From the NCBI GenBank assembly GCA_021800795.1, contig JAJYYO010000006.1, positions 39,589 through 103,588 of the forward strand: DNA of 64,000 bases, written 5' to 3'. How positions within the stretch are numbered: the stretch's first letter is position 1; each line of letters starts with the position of its first letter. Origin of the DNA: Pseudomonadota bacterium. GTDB lineage: Bacteria > Pseudomonadota > Gammaproteobacteria > Burkholderiales > Gallionellaceae. The notes under the pieces were generated by a model. It did no database searches. It saw only the letters and a program-made list of their open reading frames with translations, and was not told the origin of the DNA. This document shows positions 40,519 through 49,820 of this stretch, piece after piece. The translations under genes and the position numbers were made by a program.

Positions 40519-41778
40519 TTAATTGCATTCTTTCGGCTTCAAGTTCCTGGTTTTCCCCGCCTCAAGAACCACGTCCACGCTGTAAATTCCGTAACTCGCA
40601 TGGTGAATAATCAGCTTGTGTGCGCCCGCTTTAACTGTCACCAGCAATGGTTGTGCGCCGGTTCTGCCCTTCTGCACGCCATCCACAAACACCTGCGAGC
40701 TTTCTTTACAACTCACCGAAATATAGGCATCATCGCTGACTTCCTGACTCTCGCCTGAGCTCTCCACTCTGGCAGGAGCGGCCTCAGGCGTTTTGCTCCT
40801 GATGCGGTTTTCGACCGGTTTGGGCGCCGCTTGTTTGTCTACAGGCGAATCAGCCTTGCGTCTGCTTTTGTCAACCGGCCGGGAAGGCAATTTGCCTTGA
40901 GCTGGTGCAGCCTTGGGCGGCACTTCCTTTGGTACTTCCTTCGGTATTTCCTTCGCAGCAGGAGCTGCCGCAACGGCGGATACGGCCGAAGCCGCACCCT
41001 GCATGGTTTCGACCGGCGGCACAGCTTCCGGTGGCGACACAGGCCATAAGTAGGCAACCACTCCCGCCAGCAAGGCCGCTATCGCCGCATACAACAGGCG
41101 CTGTACAACACTGGCCTGTTTAATCCTTTCAGGAAACGCGGCAAGATGCCGTCCGATGCGATCCAGCATCGCAACATGACGACCGGAAGCCTTAACGGCA
41201 TTCTTTTTGCTCGGCACATGTTTGGTCGTCTGATCGCCGGGATAACCTATCGCATAAATTTCGTGCTCACGCACATGCTTGTCGGTGCGCGATCCCTGAT
41301 GGTGAAACATTCCCGTGTACTGAGAGGAAAGCCGTGAGACCGCATCATAATAGGAGCGCGAAACCAGTATCTGACTGGCATCTGCAAAACCCATCACGCG
41401 CTGCGCCACATTGATACCGTCGCCCACAATATTGGGCTGACCGTTGATATCGCGCACCAGACGAACCGGACCCAGATTGATCCCGATGCGCACCAGCAAT
41501 TGCGGATCAATCTCAGGGTCTTCGGCAAGCAAACGTGCGCGCAGCCTGAGCGCGGCATTTAAGGCCGCCTCGACATCACCTAAAAAATTGATCGCCGCAC
41601 CATCGCCGGTATCCAGAATAATGCGGTCGCTGACCGGCACGTCGTGTATAGCCTCGGAAAGATAGGTATTGAACCTGTCTTTCAGGGAAATCTGGCCAAC
41701 CACAGATTTCTTGGAATATTCCACAATATCCAGAAAAAGCACGCTGCAGATGATAGTTTTGTTACTGCGATCTTCCAT
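40519..41778 (-). CDS. Class III nucleotidyl cyclase-like protein with transmembrane and PEGA-like domains
   Basis: The product has 419 residues. The N-terminal 190 form an adenylate/guanylate cyclase fold: CSVLFLDIVEYSKKS (metal-binding Asp), LDTGDGAAINFLGD, GINLGPVRLVRD and GDGINVAQRVM. A transmembrane helix follows at about 225-245, then a Lys/Pro/Glu repeat linker (KEIPKEVPKEVPP), and a C-terminal PEGA-like beta domain with VFVDGVQKGRT. Catalytic activity is not certain because some substrate-specifying residues cannot be judged by eye. Placement next to the Ser/Thr kinase suggests a shared signalling module. Confidence 0.82.
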   Translation of the reverse strand: MEDRSNKTIICSVLFLDIVEYSKKSVVGQISLKDRFNTYLSEAIHDVPVSDRIILDTGDGAAINFLGDVEAALNAALRLRARLLAEDPEIDPQLLVRIGINLGPVRLVRDINGQPNIVGDGINVAQRVMGFADASQILVSRSYYDAVSRLSSQYTGMFHHQGSRTDKHVREHEIYAIGYPGDQTTKHVPSKKNAVKASGRHVAMLDRIGRHLAAFPERIKQASVVQRLLYAAIAALLAGVVAYLWPVSPPEAVPPVETMQGAASAVSAVAAAPAAKEIPKEVPKEVPPKAAPAQGKLPSRPVDKSRRKADSPVDKQAAPKPVENRIRSKTPEAAPARVESSGESQEVSDDAYISVSCKESSQVFVDGVQKGRTGAQPLLVTVKAGAHKLIIHHASYGIYSVDVVLEAGKTRNLKPKECN

Positions 41779-41825
41779 TCAGCTCTCTGTTGCACCGATA
41801 ATTATGGTGAGTGACCCGCAACCGT

Positions 41826-42689
41826 TCAGCGCCTGACACGCCGACTGACACCCGCGCCTCTGACTGCGCGCAGCGGGCGAGGCGCTTCTGTCGGCTTGAC
41901 CTCGATTGCCGGTTCTGCGGCATCCAATCCTGCCCATTCGAGCACCTGCGCCATCTCGCCTTCGCCCAGCTCCGCTGTCATGCCCCGTTTTAATCGCGGC
42001 GGCAGGTTGATTATACCGAAACGCACGCGCATTAAACGACTGACCGGCAGGCCCAACGCATCAAAGGTGCGCCGCACGATGCGGTTGCGCCCTTCTTTCA
42101 ACATCACGCGATACCAGTGATTAAAACCCTCGCCGCCCTGATCCTCCAGCTTATCAAAGGTCGCCCGTCCATCCTCCAGCTCGACGCCCTCTTTGAGCAC
42201 CTGATTGATCTGCTCATCCGTCATGGTACCCTGCACCCGCACGGCATATTCGCGCTCCACCTCGAAACGCGGGTGCATCAGCCGATTCGCCAATTCACCC
42301 GAGGTAGTAAAAATCAGCAAACCGCTGGTGTTATAATCCAGCCGCCCGATGGCTATCCACTTCTGGCCGCGCAGTTTCGGTAATTTGTCGAACACGCTCG
42401 CACGTTTTTCGGGGTCGTCCCTGCTGACAATTTCACCCTCAGGCTTGTGGTACAGCAGCACGCGCGCGACATGATCCCGCTCGCCTACACGAATCGTGCG
42501 ACGTTCGGTTTTCACCAGGTCGCCTGCCTGCACGCGCATGCCTAATGTTGCCGGTTCGCCGTTGACACTGACGCGACCCGCCGCAATCCACTCTTCCATG
42601 GCACGGCGTGAACCGAACCCGGCTTGTGCCAGCACCTTCTGTAATTTCTCGCCCCGTATACTGCCGGGCTCATCATCCTGCTCTATCAT
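41826..42689 (-). CDS. rluB: 23S rRNA pseudouridine synthase RluB
   Basis: The 287-residue enzyme has an N-terminal S4 RNA-binding domain ([25 protein letters not shown]) and the RsuA-family catalytic core with [14 protein letters not shown], where the Asp is the nucleophile. It isomerises a uridine of helix 89 in 23S rRNA (U2605 in E. coli). The C-terminal tail is Arg/Pro-rich ([14 protein letters not shown]) as in many betaproteobacteria. Its start overlaps the recR stop (ATGA). Confidence 0.92.
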   Translation of the reverse strand: MIEQDDEPGSIRGEKLQKVLAQAGFGSRRAMEEWIAAGRVSVNGEPATLGMRVQAGDLVKTERRTIRVGERDHVARVLLYHKPEGEIVSRDDPEKRASVFDKLPKLRGQKWIAIGRLDYNTSGLLIFTTSGELANRLMHPRFEVEREYAVRVQGTMTDEQINQVLKEGVELEDGRATFDKLEDQGGEGFNHWYRVMLKEGRNRIVRRTFDALGLPVSRLMRVRFGIINLPPRLKRGMTAELGEGEMAQVLEWAGLDAAEPAIEVKPTEAPRPLRAVRGAGVSRRVRR

Positions 42690-43285
42690 ACCGTCAACTC
42701 ACGTCTTTCCAGCACGGCTTGCGCCAATGTCCCGCTATCCACCTGCTCAAGTTCACCGCCCACCGGTAAACCACGCGCGATACGCGACACTTTAACACCA
42801 ACGGATTGCAACAGGGTTGCCAAATAGTGCGCCGTTGCATCTCCCTCGACGGTAAAATTGGTCGCCAGTATCACTTCACAGGGGTGTTGCTGTATGCGCT
42901 TGAGCAGATTATCCAGATGCAATTCCTTCGCGCCTATGCCGTCCAGCGGCGACAACCTGCCCATCAGCACGTAATACATGCCGGAATAACACTGCGTCTG
43001 CTCTATCATCAGCAAGTCCGCCGGCATTTCCACCACACACAGCAAACCCTCATCGCGCCTGCCCGAGGCACACAACTCGCACACTTCCCGTTCCGAGAAG
43101 TTGTTACAGCGGGAACAATGCCGGATGTTTTCCGCTGCACGCTGCAACGAGACGGCCAGGTGCAACGCACCTTTGCGATCGCGCTGCAACAAATGGTATG
43201 CCATCCGCTGGGCGGATTTCGGCCCCACGCCCGGAAGGCAGCGCAGGGCTGTTATCAGTTCGTCGAGATGCGATACCATCATCAA
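42686..43285 (-). CDS. recR: Recombination mediator RecR
   Basis: The 199-residue protein has a helix-hairpin-helix ([17 protein letters not shown]), a C4 zinc motif (CSRCNNF and CELC), and a Toprim domain with the [13 protein letters not shown] region and [15 protein letters not shown]. With RecF/RecO it helps load RecA at gaps. The start shows three consecutive methionines; the first, at 43285, overlaps the ybaB stop. The order dnaX-ybaB-recR is widely conserved. Confidence 0.95.
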   Translation of the reverse strand: MMMVSHLDELITALRCLPGVGPKSAQRMAYHLLQRDRKGALHLAVSLQRAAENIRHCSRCNNFSEREVCELCASGRRDEGLLCVVEMPADLLMIEQTQCYSGMYYVLMGRLSPLDGIGAKELHLDNLLKRIQQHPCEVILATNFTVEGDATAHYLATLLQSVGVKVSRIARGLPVGGELEQVDSGTLAQAVLERRELTV

Positions 43286-43605
43286 AATGGCAGCTTCATC
43301 CCGGGCGGCAGTCCCATACCCGCACCGAAGCCGCTCATGCGCTGCTCCGTGATCGCCGCCACCTGCTTGACTGCATCGTTCATTGCCAGCACGATCAGAT
43401 CCTCCAGCGTTTCCTTGTCCGACAGCACGCCCTCATCCAGCGACACGCGGCGCACCTCATGCGAGCAACTCATGGTCACTTTCACCATGCCCGAACCGGC
43501 CGCACCTTCAACCTCCATGGTTGCCAGCTCGGCCTGCGCCTGCTGCATATTTTTCTGCATTTGCTGGGCCTGTTTCATCAAGCCACCCAATCCGCCCTTC
43601 ATCAT
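43282..43605 (-). CDS. ybaB: YbaB/EbfC nucleoid-associated protein
   Basis: This 107-residue DNA-binding protein begins with a Met/Gln-rich helix ([20 protein letters not shown]) and has the conserved [15 protein letters not shown] and [17 protein letters not shown] segments. Family members bind DNA as dimers and influence nucleoid compaction or gene expression. It lies 12 bases after dnaX and overlaps recR, forming the standard operon. Confidence 0.95.
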   Translation of the reverse strand: MMKGGLGGLMKQAQQMQKNMQQAQAELATMEVEGAAGSGMVKVTMSCSHEVRRVSLDEGVLSDKETLEDLIVLAMNDAVKQVAAITEQRMSGFGAGMGLPPGMKLPF

Positions 43606-43617
43606 AACGCCTGTCCT

Positions 43618-45243
43618 TTAAAAAATTGGTTTAATTGATTCCGCAACCAGGCTGGCATCCAGACCGGCTTGCGCATCCTTCACAAAAGCATCCTGTGCAA
43701 TCGAATCGCTCGCCTGATTTTGCCTGATTTGACGGGTCTGATGTTCGATTTTAGCCGGAGTTGCGACGGTTGCCTCCCCCAACACGATGGATAGTTTCAT
43801 CGGCCTGGCAAAGTAGCCATTCAAGGCTGACAGCAGGTTATCCGTTGCCATTCTGGTCTGCAAATGCTTGTATTCCTGAGCCAGGCGCAACACGACCTGT
43901 TCATGAGACAGCCTATCCAGCACACAATGCCTGGCCAGCTGCTGCGCCATACCCTGCACATTCAACTTGCCCAGCAGGCTGGCCCAGTCCGGCAGAGAGT
44001 CCGGTTCACTCGCATGCGCAGACACGACCGGCACCTCGACCGACGCTGTTTTGGCTTGAATTTGCGCCGGCGCGAGCGGTTTTTCTACTTCAGGCGGCAC
44101 CGCTGACCGGGCAGGCGGTGCGGCAGGCCGAGCCTGCACCTGCATTGCCGGCAGGCCATCGCGGGACGGCATAAACGCCAGCATGCGCAACAGCGTCATG
44201 GTAAAGCCGGCATATTCATCCGGCGCCAGCTCGATTTCGGCACGTCCGTGTATCGCAATCTGATAAAACAGCTGCACCTCTTCCGGCGTAAAACTCTGCG
44301 CCAGCTCCAGCACGCGTTCACGCTCATCGTCTCCAATCGCCTGCGGTACGGTCTGCGCCAGGGCGATGCGATGCAGAAGGCTGGCCAGATCCTGCAAGGC
44401 AGATTCGAACGCGAGACTGCGCGATGCCATGTTATCAGCGACTTCCAGCATTGCGACACCATTTTTCTGATGCAGCGCGACCAGCAGCTCGAACAAATAA
44501 GTCTGATCGATAGCCCCCAGCATGCTGCGCATCGCGGCCTCTTCTATCCTGCCGGCTGAAAATGCGATCGCCTGATCCATCAGACTCAGCGCATCGCGCA
44601 TGCTTCCCTGGGCTGCACGCGCGACCAGAGAGAGCGCACCGCTTTCAAACTCGATTTTTTCCTGTTCGAGCACATATTTCAGATGCTCGACGATCAAGGC
44701 AGGCGGCAATTGCTTCAGATTGAATTGCAGACAGCGCGACAGAACGGTGACGGGGATTTTCTGCGGATCGGTGGTCGCCAGTATGAATTTGACATGTTCG
44801 GGCGGCTCCTCCAGCGTTTTGAGCATCGCGTTGAAGGCTGACTTGGACAGCATATGCACTTCGTCGATGATATACACCTTGAAACGGGCGGCTGTAGGCG
44901 CATACAGCGCGCCCTCCAGCAGCTCCCGCATGTTGTCCACCTGAGTATTGGATGCGGCATCCAGTTCGATCAAATCGACGAAGCGTCCGCTGTCGATTTC
45001 AAGGCAGGCGCTGCATACGCCGCAAGGTGTCGCGGTGATGCCCGTCAGACAATTGAGGGATTTGGCGAATATGCGCGCGATCGTGGTTTTGCCCACCCCG
45101 CGCGTACCGGTAAACAGATAGGCGTGATGCAGCCGGTTTTGTGACAGCGCGTTACCCAGCGCCCTGACGACATGCTCTTGGCCGGCAAGTTGCGCGAAGT
45201 TCCTGGGGCGCCATTTACGTGCAAGGACCGAGGTAGCTGACAA
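43618..45243 (-). CDS. dnaX: DNA polymerase III subunits gamma/tau
   Basis: The 541-residue clamp-loader ATPase has Walker A GTRGVGKTTIARIFAKSLNC near residue 46, a zinc site (CGVCSACLEI), Walker B IIDEVHMLSKSAFNAMLK, and a sensor region with TTDPQKIPVTVLSRC. A Pro/Ala-rich linker and tau-like C-terminal domain follow. No obvious A-rich slippery site like the E. coli frameshift is seen, so a separate gamma form is not predicted. It starts 11 bases after the PagL-like gene. Confidence 0.95.
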   Translation of the reverse strand: MSATSVLARKWRPRNFAQLAGQEHVVRALGNALSQNRLHHAYLFTGTRGVGKTTIARIFAKSLNCLTGITATPCGVCSACLEIDSGRFVDLIELDAASNTQVDNMRELLEGALYAPTAARFKVYIIDEVHMLSKSAFNAMLKTLEEPPEHVKFILATTDPQKIPVTVLSRCLQFNLKQLPPALIVEHLKYVLEQEKIEFESGALSLVARAAQGSMRDALSLMDQAIAFSAGRIEEAAMRSMLGAIDQTYLFELLVALHQKNGVAMLEVADNMASRSLAFESALQDLASLLHRIALAQTVPQAIGDDERERVLELAQSFTPEEVQLFYQIAIHGRAEIELAPDEYAGFTMTLLRMLAFMPSRDGLPAMQVQARPAAPPARSAVPPEVEKPLAPAQIQAKTASVEVPVVSAHASEPDSLPDWASLLGKLNVQGMAQQLARHCVLDRLSHEQVVLRLAQEYKHLQTRMATDNLLSALNGYFARPMKLSIVLGEATVATPAKIEHQTRQIRQNQASDSIAQDAFVKDAQAGLDASLVAESIKPIF

Positions 45244-45254
45244 GTTAGGCCGTG

Positions 45255-45785
45255 TTAAAAGTGGTAGATAAAATGCACTTCATTCAGATTGATGCCCTGA
45301 TTCGGCTGCTTGAGACCGCCATTGGAGAGATGCTGAAAACGATAGCCAAGATCGTATTGCTGATGATCGCCCAGGCGCACGCCGGCACCGATATGATCGC
45401 CAAACTGAAACGAACTGCCGAACCGGCGTTGTGCGTTGATGAATGCCGGCGAAATAAGGTGAAAGCCGATTGCGCCCTCAAAATAAGGCGCAACAGATGA
45501 AGGAAGTTTTTGCTCGAAACGGAACACCGGCGTCAGCCCCAGGTCGGTGACCGTCTGATTGTCACCGTAGCTGCTGTGCCCGCGCCAGGTGCCCGCCATG
45601 GCCTCCCAGAAGCCGGCAACCTGCCAACTGCCTTCAGTGAACCACGGATGATCGAAGTTCCAGATCGCCCCTGCCCGTCCGGTATTCGTGGCCTTGCCGT
45701 TGCCGGCCTCGACTGATATTCCGTCTACCGCCCATACGCTACCGCTGAACAGCAAGAAAAGCCAACAAACCAACTTCATTATCAT
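45255..45785 (-). CDS. pagL: Lipid A 3-O-deacylase (PagL-like)
   Basis: The outer-membrane beta-barrel enzyme has 176 residues. A signal peptide (LVCWLFLLFSGSVWA) starts after ATG 45785, chosen because GGAGG lies 5 bases upstream; the frame extends to 45821. The family signature is in the last third: FGDHIGAGVRLG, then YRFQHLSNGGLKQPNQGINL, whose His-Ser pair with a Glu forms the active site in PagL. The protein would remove the 3-position acyl chain from lipid A. It appears to lead the dnaX cluster. Confidence 0.85.
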   Translation of the reverse strand: MIMKLVCWLFLLFSGSVWAVDGISVEAGNGKATNTGRAGAIWNFDHPWFTEGSWQVAGFWEAMAGTWRGHSSYGDNQTVTDLGLTPVFRFEQKLPSSVAPYFEGAIGFHLISPAFINAQRRFGSSFQFGDHIGAGVRLGDHQQYDLGYRFQHLSNGGLKQPNQGINLNEVHFIYHF

Positions 45786-45935
45786 CACGCCCTCCAGCGG
45801 CCTTACAAACGGGCATGGCAAAAATGCCGCCCTTGATTATGCAATGATTTTCGCAGGGATATTGCCCATATGGGCAATAACTCGCAAACACACCCTGCCT
45901 GTCGCCGTGCTGGGCACGGCACAGGCAGGCCCGTT

Positions 45936-45990
45936 CCCTCACCTCAACCCTCTCCCGGAGGGAGAGGGGGCGAACGAAGCGCTTCGCGCG
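45936..45990 (+). repeat. Palindromic repeat copy between pagL and 4.5S RNA
   Basis: The sequence reads CCCTCACCTCAACCCTCTCC, closes with GGAGGGAGAGGGGG, and has a CGAACGAAG tail that forms its own small palindrome (GCGCTTCGCGC). It matches the copy after acnA almost base for base and the acnA-internal copy in outline. Confidence 0.8.
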
Positions 45991-46003
45991 TTTCATATTA
46001 TGG

Positions 46004-46102
46004 GAGGCGAGCCTTACCCCCGGCACTTGCAGTAATTAGCTGTGGCTGCTTCCTTCCGGACCTGACCAGATTCACTACCCTGCAATGCGGGGAGACCCGC
46101 CA
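46004..46102 (-). ncRNA. ffs: Signal recognition particle RNA (4.5S)
   Basis: On the minus strand the centre carries the universally conserved SRP RNA core GGTCAGGTCCGGAAGGAAGC followed by AGCC. The ends pair (GGCGGGTC with GGCTCGCC, allowing G-U), and a second stem joins GCATTGCAG with CTGCAAGTGC, giving the rod shape of the short bacterial form. Length of about 99 bases agrees. Exact ends are estimated within a few bases. It lies near dnaX, a common location for ffs. Confidence 0.95.
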
Positions 46103-46114
46103 ATTCTTCACGCT

Positions 46115-46141
46115 GTCATTCCCGCGAAGGCGGGAATCCAG
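46115..46141. repeat. Short palindromic repeat downstream of fumarase
   Basis: The sequence is a GTCATTCCCGC lead, four-base loop and GCGGGAATCCAG end. The core ATTCCCGC/GCGGGAAT is a perfect hairpin. An inverted copy lies at 47739-47765, so the two bracket the fumarase gene; a hairpin here could end fumarase transcription. Confidence 0.75.
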
Positions 46142-46148
46142 CAAATAT

Positions 46149-47696
46149 TTAAGGCGGTCGGGATCGTCCCGACCTTACAGCCCGCAGCGGTATCATACCG
46201 ATGCGCTTCTTCCATTCTGCGGGGCCGATGTCATGCACCGAACGTCCTTGCGTATCGACGGCGACAGTGACCGGCATATCTTCCACCTCGAATTCGTAAA
46301 TCGCCTCCATGCCCAGATCGGCAAAGGCCACCACCCTCGCGCTGCGTATCGCACGCGACACCAGGAAAGCAGCCCCTCCCACCGCGATCAGATACACAGC
46401 AGCGTGTTTTTTTATGGCTTCGATGGCAATCCTGCCGCGCTCGGCCTTACCCACCATCCCCATCAATCCGGTCTGCGCGAGCATCATTTCCGTATACTTG
46501 TCCATGCGCGTGGCGGTGGTAGGTCCTGCGGGGCCGACCACCTCGTCCCGCACCGGATCAACCGGCCCGACATAATAAATGAAGCGGTCGGTAAAATCCA
46601 CGCCTTGCGGCAATTTTTCTCCACGGGCGAGCATATCGGCAATGCGCTTGTGCGCTGCATCACGCCCGGTGAGCAGACGGCCGGAGAGTAACACGGTTTC
46701 ACCGGGCTGCCACGATGCAATTTGCTCACGCGTAATATTTTCAAGATTCACACGCCGCGCATCATGCGCCGGATGCCAGTGAACCTCGGGGTAGTCCGAC
46801 AGGGCGGGCGGCACAAATTCCGCACGGCCCGTGCCATCCAGTTCAAAATGAATATGCCGGGTAGCCGCACAATTGGGAATGATCGCGACGGGTTTGGAAG
46901 CGGCATGAGTAGGATAGTCGAGTATCCTGACATCCAGCACGGTCGTCAGACCGCCCAAACCCTGCGCGCCTATGCCCAGCGCGTTGACCTTGTCGTACAG
47001 TTCGATACGCAATTGTTCGATGCGATTGGCCGCGCCGCGCGCCTTCAATTCGTGCATATCCATGGGCTGCATCAAGGCCTCCTTGGCCAGCAGCACCGCT
47101 TTTTCCGCCGTCCCGCCTATGCCTATGCCCAGCATGCCAGGCGGGCACCAGCCCGCGCCCATACCCTCTACACTTTGCAGCACCCATTCGACGATATCAT
47201 CGCCCGGATTCAGCATCTTCATCACAGCCTTGTTTTCCGAGCCGCCCCCCTTGGCCGCGATGCGCACCTCGACCTTGTCGCCCTGCACCAGTTCGACATG
47301 CACCACGGCAGGGGTGTTGTCACGCGTGTTCTGGCGCTGCCCGGCCGGATCGGAGACGATGGAAGCGCGCAGCACATTATCGGGGTTGAGATAAGCCTGC
47401 CGCACCCCCGCATTGACCATTTCGACGACATCAAGCGCGGCATCCCAGCACACCTGCATGCCGACCCGCACAAACGCAACCACGATGCCGGTGTCCTGGC
47501 AAATCGGACGGTGGCCCGTTGCGCACATACGCGAATTGGTCAGAATCTGCGCCATCGCGTCACGTGCCGCCGGCGACTGTTCAGCCCGGTATGCGTCCGC
47601 CAGCGCCCGTATAAAGTCGGTCGGATGATAGTAAGAAATAAACTGCAACGCATCGGCGACGCTGTCGATGAAATCCTGCTGACGAATGACGGTCAT
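46149..47696 (-). CDS. fumA: Class I fumarate hydratase (iron-sulfur)
   Basis: The 515-residue enzyme converts fumarate to malate through a [4Fe-4S] cluster, the oxygen-sensitive class. Visible conserved blocks include RPICQDTGIVVAFV (with cluster Cys), MLNPGDDIVEWVLQSVEGMGAGWCPPGMLGIGIGGTAEKA in separated pieces, the third Cys in IPNCAATRHIHF, and C-terminal GPTTATRMDKY. It is transcribed alone. The start ATG 47696 is followed by the usual TVIRQQDF. Flanking inverted palindromes at both sides are noted separately. Confidence 0.93.
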   Translation of the reverse strand: MTVIRQQDFIDSVADALQFISYYHPTDFIRALADAYRAEQSPAARDAMAQILTNSRMCATGHRPICQDTGIVVAFVRVGMQVCWDAALDVVEMVNAGVRQAYLNPDNVLRASIVSDPAGQRQNTRDNTPAVVHVELVQGDKVEVRIAAKGGGSENKAVMKMLNPGDDIVEWVLQSVEGMGAGWCPPGMLGIGIGGTAEKAVLLAKEALMQPMDMHELKARGAANRIEQLRIELYDKVNALGIGAQGLGGLTTVLDVRILDYPTHAASKPVAIIPNCAATRHIHFELDGTGRAEFVPPALSDYPEVHWHPAHDARRVNLENITREQIASWQPGETVLLSGRLLTGRDAAHKRIADMLARGEKLPQGVDFTDRFIYYVGPVDPVRDEVVGPAGPTTATRMDKYTEMMLAQTGLMGMVGKAERGRIAIEAIKKHAAVYLIAVGGAAFLVSRAIRSARVVAFADLGMEAIYEFEVEDMPVTVAVDTQGRSVHDIGPAEWKKRIGMIPLRAVRSGRSRPP

Positions 47697-47738
47697 GAAT
47701 AATCCAATATGAAACGACAGGGGAATTATTTAATCGTC

Positions 47739-47765
47739 TGGATTCCCGCCTGCGCGGGAATGACG
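47739..47765. repeat. Short palindromic repeat upstream of fumarase
   Basis: The sequence runs CTGGATTCCCGCC, then TGCGCGGGAATGACG. It is the inverted partner of 46115-46141, with a few core differences. Placed between fumA and lapD, it could act as a hairpin for transcripts in either direction. Confidence 0.75.
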
Positions 47766-47823
47766 CTGTGCTAATGAACTATTTGATATTATAACAGCAT
47801 CAATCCTGATTCTGATTCCCGAT

Positions 47824-47858
47824 TCCTCAATCCTCAATCCTCAATCCTGAATCCTCAA
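47824..47858. repeat. Five tandem heptamers (TCCTCAA) at the lapD stop
   Basis: TCCTCAA repeats five times in a row, the fourth with one change (TCCTGAA), ending directly at the lapD stop codon (47859). Such a short tandem array can vary in copy number by slippage, but being outside the reading frame any effect would be on the mRNA end, not on the protein. Confidence 0.85.
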
Positions 47859-49805
47859 TCACACCCATTCCATCAGTGCACCGTTGACATAACCCTGATA
47901 ACCTTCAACGCCCAGCTCCTGCAACAGCGGAAGCACACCCTTATCTTCCACGCCCAGCGCGAACACGCGTATATCCAGAGAGCGGGTGATATTGACCACC
48001 GAGGATATGAAAAACTGATTTTCAAGATTATCTTGCAAATTTCGTATGTAGGCCGGACTCAGCTTTACATAAAGGGGCTTCAGGCGTTGCAGATACTCGA
48101 AGGCGGAATGGTGCAAACCGAAATTATCAACTGCAAACTGAGCACCCAGCTTGCGAATATCGGCAACAAAATGTTCAATTCCCGCCCTGTCCTGCACGAT
48201 GCCGAACTCGGTGAATTCGAATACAAGGCGGCGCGCAACGGCCGGATAATCATGCATGGCGGCACCCAGCCAGGCCAGCAAGTCGGCATCGTGTATCGAA
48301 TAAATCGAGAAGTTGATGGCAACCATCTCGTCGCCCCCTCCCGTCAGCATGCGTCCGAACAACTGTTTCAGCACCGAGAGATCAAATGCTGCGGTCAAAT
48401 GATGACGATTGGCCATCGGAATAAAATGCTCGGCAAGCACCAGTTCGCCGTCGGCATCGACCAGACGCCCCACCACTTCGGATTGCAGTTTCTGCACCCC
48501 GCCGAAATTCATCACAGGCTGAGCAAGCAGCATGACACGCTCAGCTGCAATCGCATCGACAATCAGCTCCTTCCAGTACTGAGAACCCTTGACACGCTCA
48601 TCATCATGCATATTTTCCAGCAGGCTTAAGCCTGCGCCATTCGCCATGGATTGCAGCATTTCCAGATCGCACTGTGCCAGCAATGCATTCAGCGTCACTT
48701 TCCGGCCGGCAAAATAAACACCCCCGCAGCCGTACGCCATATCTGCATCGGTACGCAGCCCTCCCACCGCCACGCCCAGCACGGCACACAAACCATCGCC
48801 CAATGCAACCGCCTCATCCCAGGTGATATTGAATGCCATCACCGCAAAAGTTGCACCATTGATGCGGCATCGCATCATATCCCGTCCAGGCCAAATGCCG
48901 AGCAAGCCGTCGGCCACATCTTTCAGCAGTGCATCGCCCTCTTTATAGCCATTGCGAACGTTAAAGGCATTAAAATCGGCCAGTTGCAGCATGAACATCA
49001 CACCCGACACCACATCCCCGCCATTGTCGAGCAAGGCATGGACATGCTGTTCGAAGCCGCGCCGGTTATCCAGGCCGGTAAGCGCATCGCGCCTGGCCTC
49101 GTCGCGGTAACGAGTTGCCTGACGCACCTCGTGCTCGATGATGGCATAAAGCTTTGCAGACATGGAGTTGATCGCCTTCACCACTTTCATCAATTCGCGG
49201 GCCCGCGGCCGGGATTTTACCTGCTGAAAATCCCGTTCACTGATGGCATGAGCGACACGTTCAATTTCTTTGAGGGGACGCAGAATTCTGATCAGAAAGG
49301 AATGCGCTGCGAACAACGACAAGACATACAACAGAAGCATGCCCACCGTAGCTTCAACCGTGGTGTGCCACAACTGCTTATAGGCAAAATTCGGGTGGCT
49401 CGTAACGATGACGCGGCCCAGCTGTTGCCAGCCTCGGCTTATCAGCGATTCGCCCGACTGCGCATGCATGGGGAAAATTTGGGTAAACCACACAGGAACG
49501 CCGGCAGGCGCGGGCGACAAGCTCTTGTCGATCAGTTTTTCGCCTCTGGTATTCACCACCACGATGGACTGGTAAAACCCGCGATCGAATACGGCATTCA
49601 CGGTGATTTCAGCGAGCAGGGTATCCTTATCCGCCAATGGAGACGGCAACACCATTCCAAGCGAAGTTGCCGTGTCCTGTGCGTGGGATGCCAGCTGCTC
49701 CTGCATGTAGATACGGGCATTGACAAGATACACGCTTTCCACCAGCGCCAGCAGCACCAGAAATGCGATGGAGGTACCGATAAACAATTGTCTGAACAAG
49801 GTCAT
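47859..49805 (-). CDS. lapD: LapD-like c-di-GMP receptor with degenerate GGDEF and EAL domains
   Basis: The 648-residue protein has a transmembrane helix at about 8-28, a periplasmic LapD/MoxY-type output domain (about 30-155), a second helix (about 155-175), HAMP, GGDEF and EAL domains. Both catalytic signatures are lost: the GGDEF site reads INGATF and the EAL site reads SEVVGRL. LapD proteins are such inactive receptors: c-di-GMP binding to the EAL domain makes the periplasmic domain sequester the protease LapG. The adjacent lapG, 15 bases upstream, strongly supports this. GGAG precedes the ATG. Confidence 0.9.
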   Translation of the reverse strand: MTLFRQLFIGTSIAFLVLLALVESVYLVNARIYMQEQLASHAQDTATSLGMVLPSPLADKDTLLAEITVNAVFDRGFYQSIVVVNTRGEKLIDKSLSPAPAGVPVWFTQIFPMHAQSGESLISRGWQQLGRVIVTSHPNFAYKQLWHTTVEATVGMLLLYVLSLFAAHSFLIRILRPLKEIERVAHAISERDFQQVKSRPRARELMKVVKAINSMSAKLYAIIEHEVRQATRYRDEARRDALTGLDNRRGFEQHVHALLDNGGDVVSGVMFMLQLADFNAFNVRNGYKEGDALLKDVADGLLGIWPGRDMMRCRINGATFAVMAFNITWDEAVALGDGLCAVLGVAVGGLRTDADMAYGCGGVYFAGRKVTLNALLAQCDLEMLQSMANGAGLSLLENMHDDERVKGSQYWKELIVDAIAAERVMLLAQPVMNFGGVQKLQSEVVGRLVDADGELVLAEHFIPMANRHHLTAAFDLSVLKQLFGRMLTGGGDEMVAINFSIYSIHDADLLAWLGAAMHDYPAVARRLVFEFTEFGIVQDRAGIEHFVADIRKLGAQFAVDNFGLHHSAFEYLQRLKPLYVKLSPAYIRNLQDNLENQFFISSVVNITRSLDIRVFALGVEDKGVLPLLQELGVEGYQGYVNGALMEWV

Positions 49806-49820
49806 GCCATTCTCCTGCGG

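Noticed and set aside
43618..45243. Programmed frameshift in dnaX giving a gamma form
   Set aside because: No A-AAA-AAG type slippery site followed by a stem was found in the correct frame.
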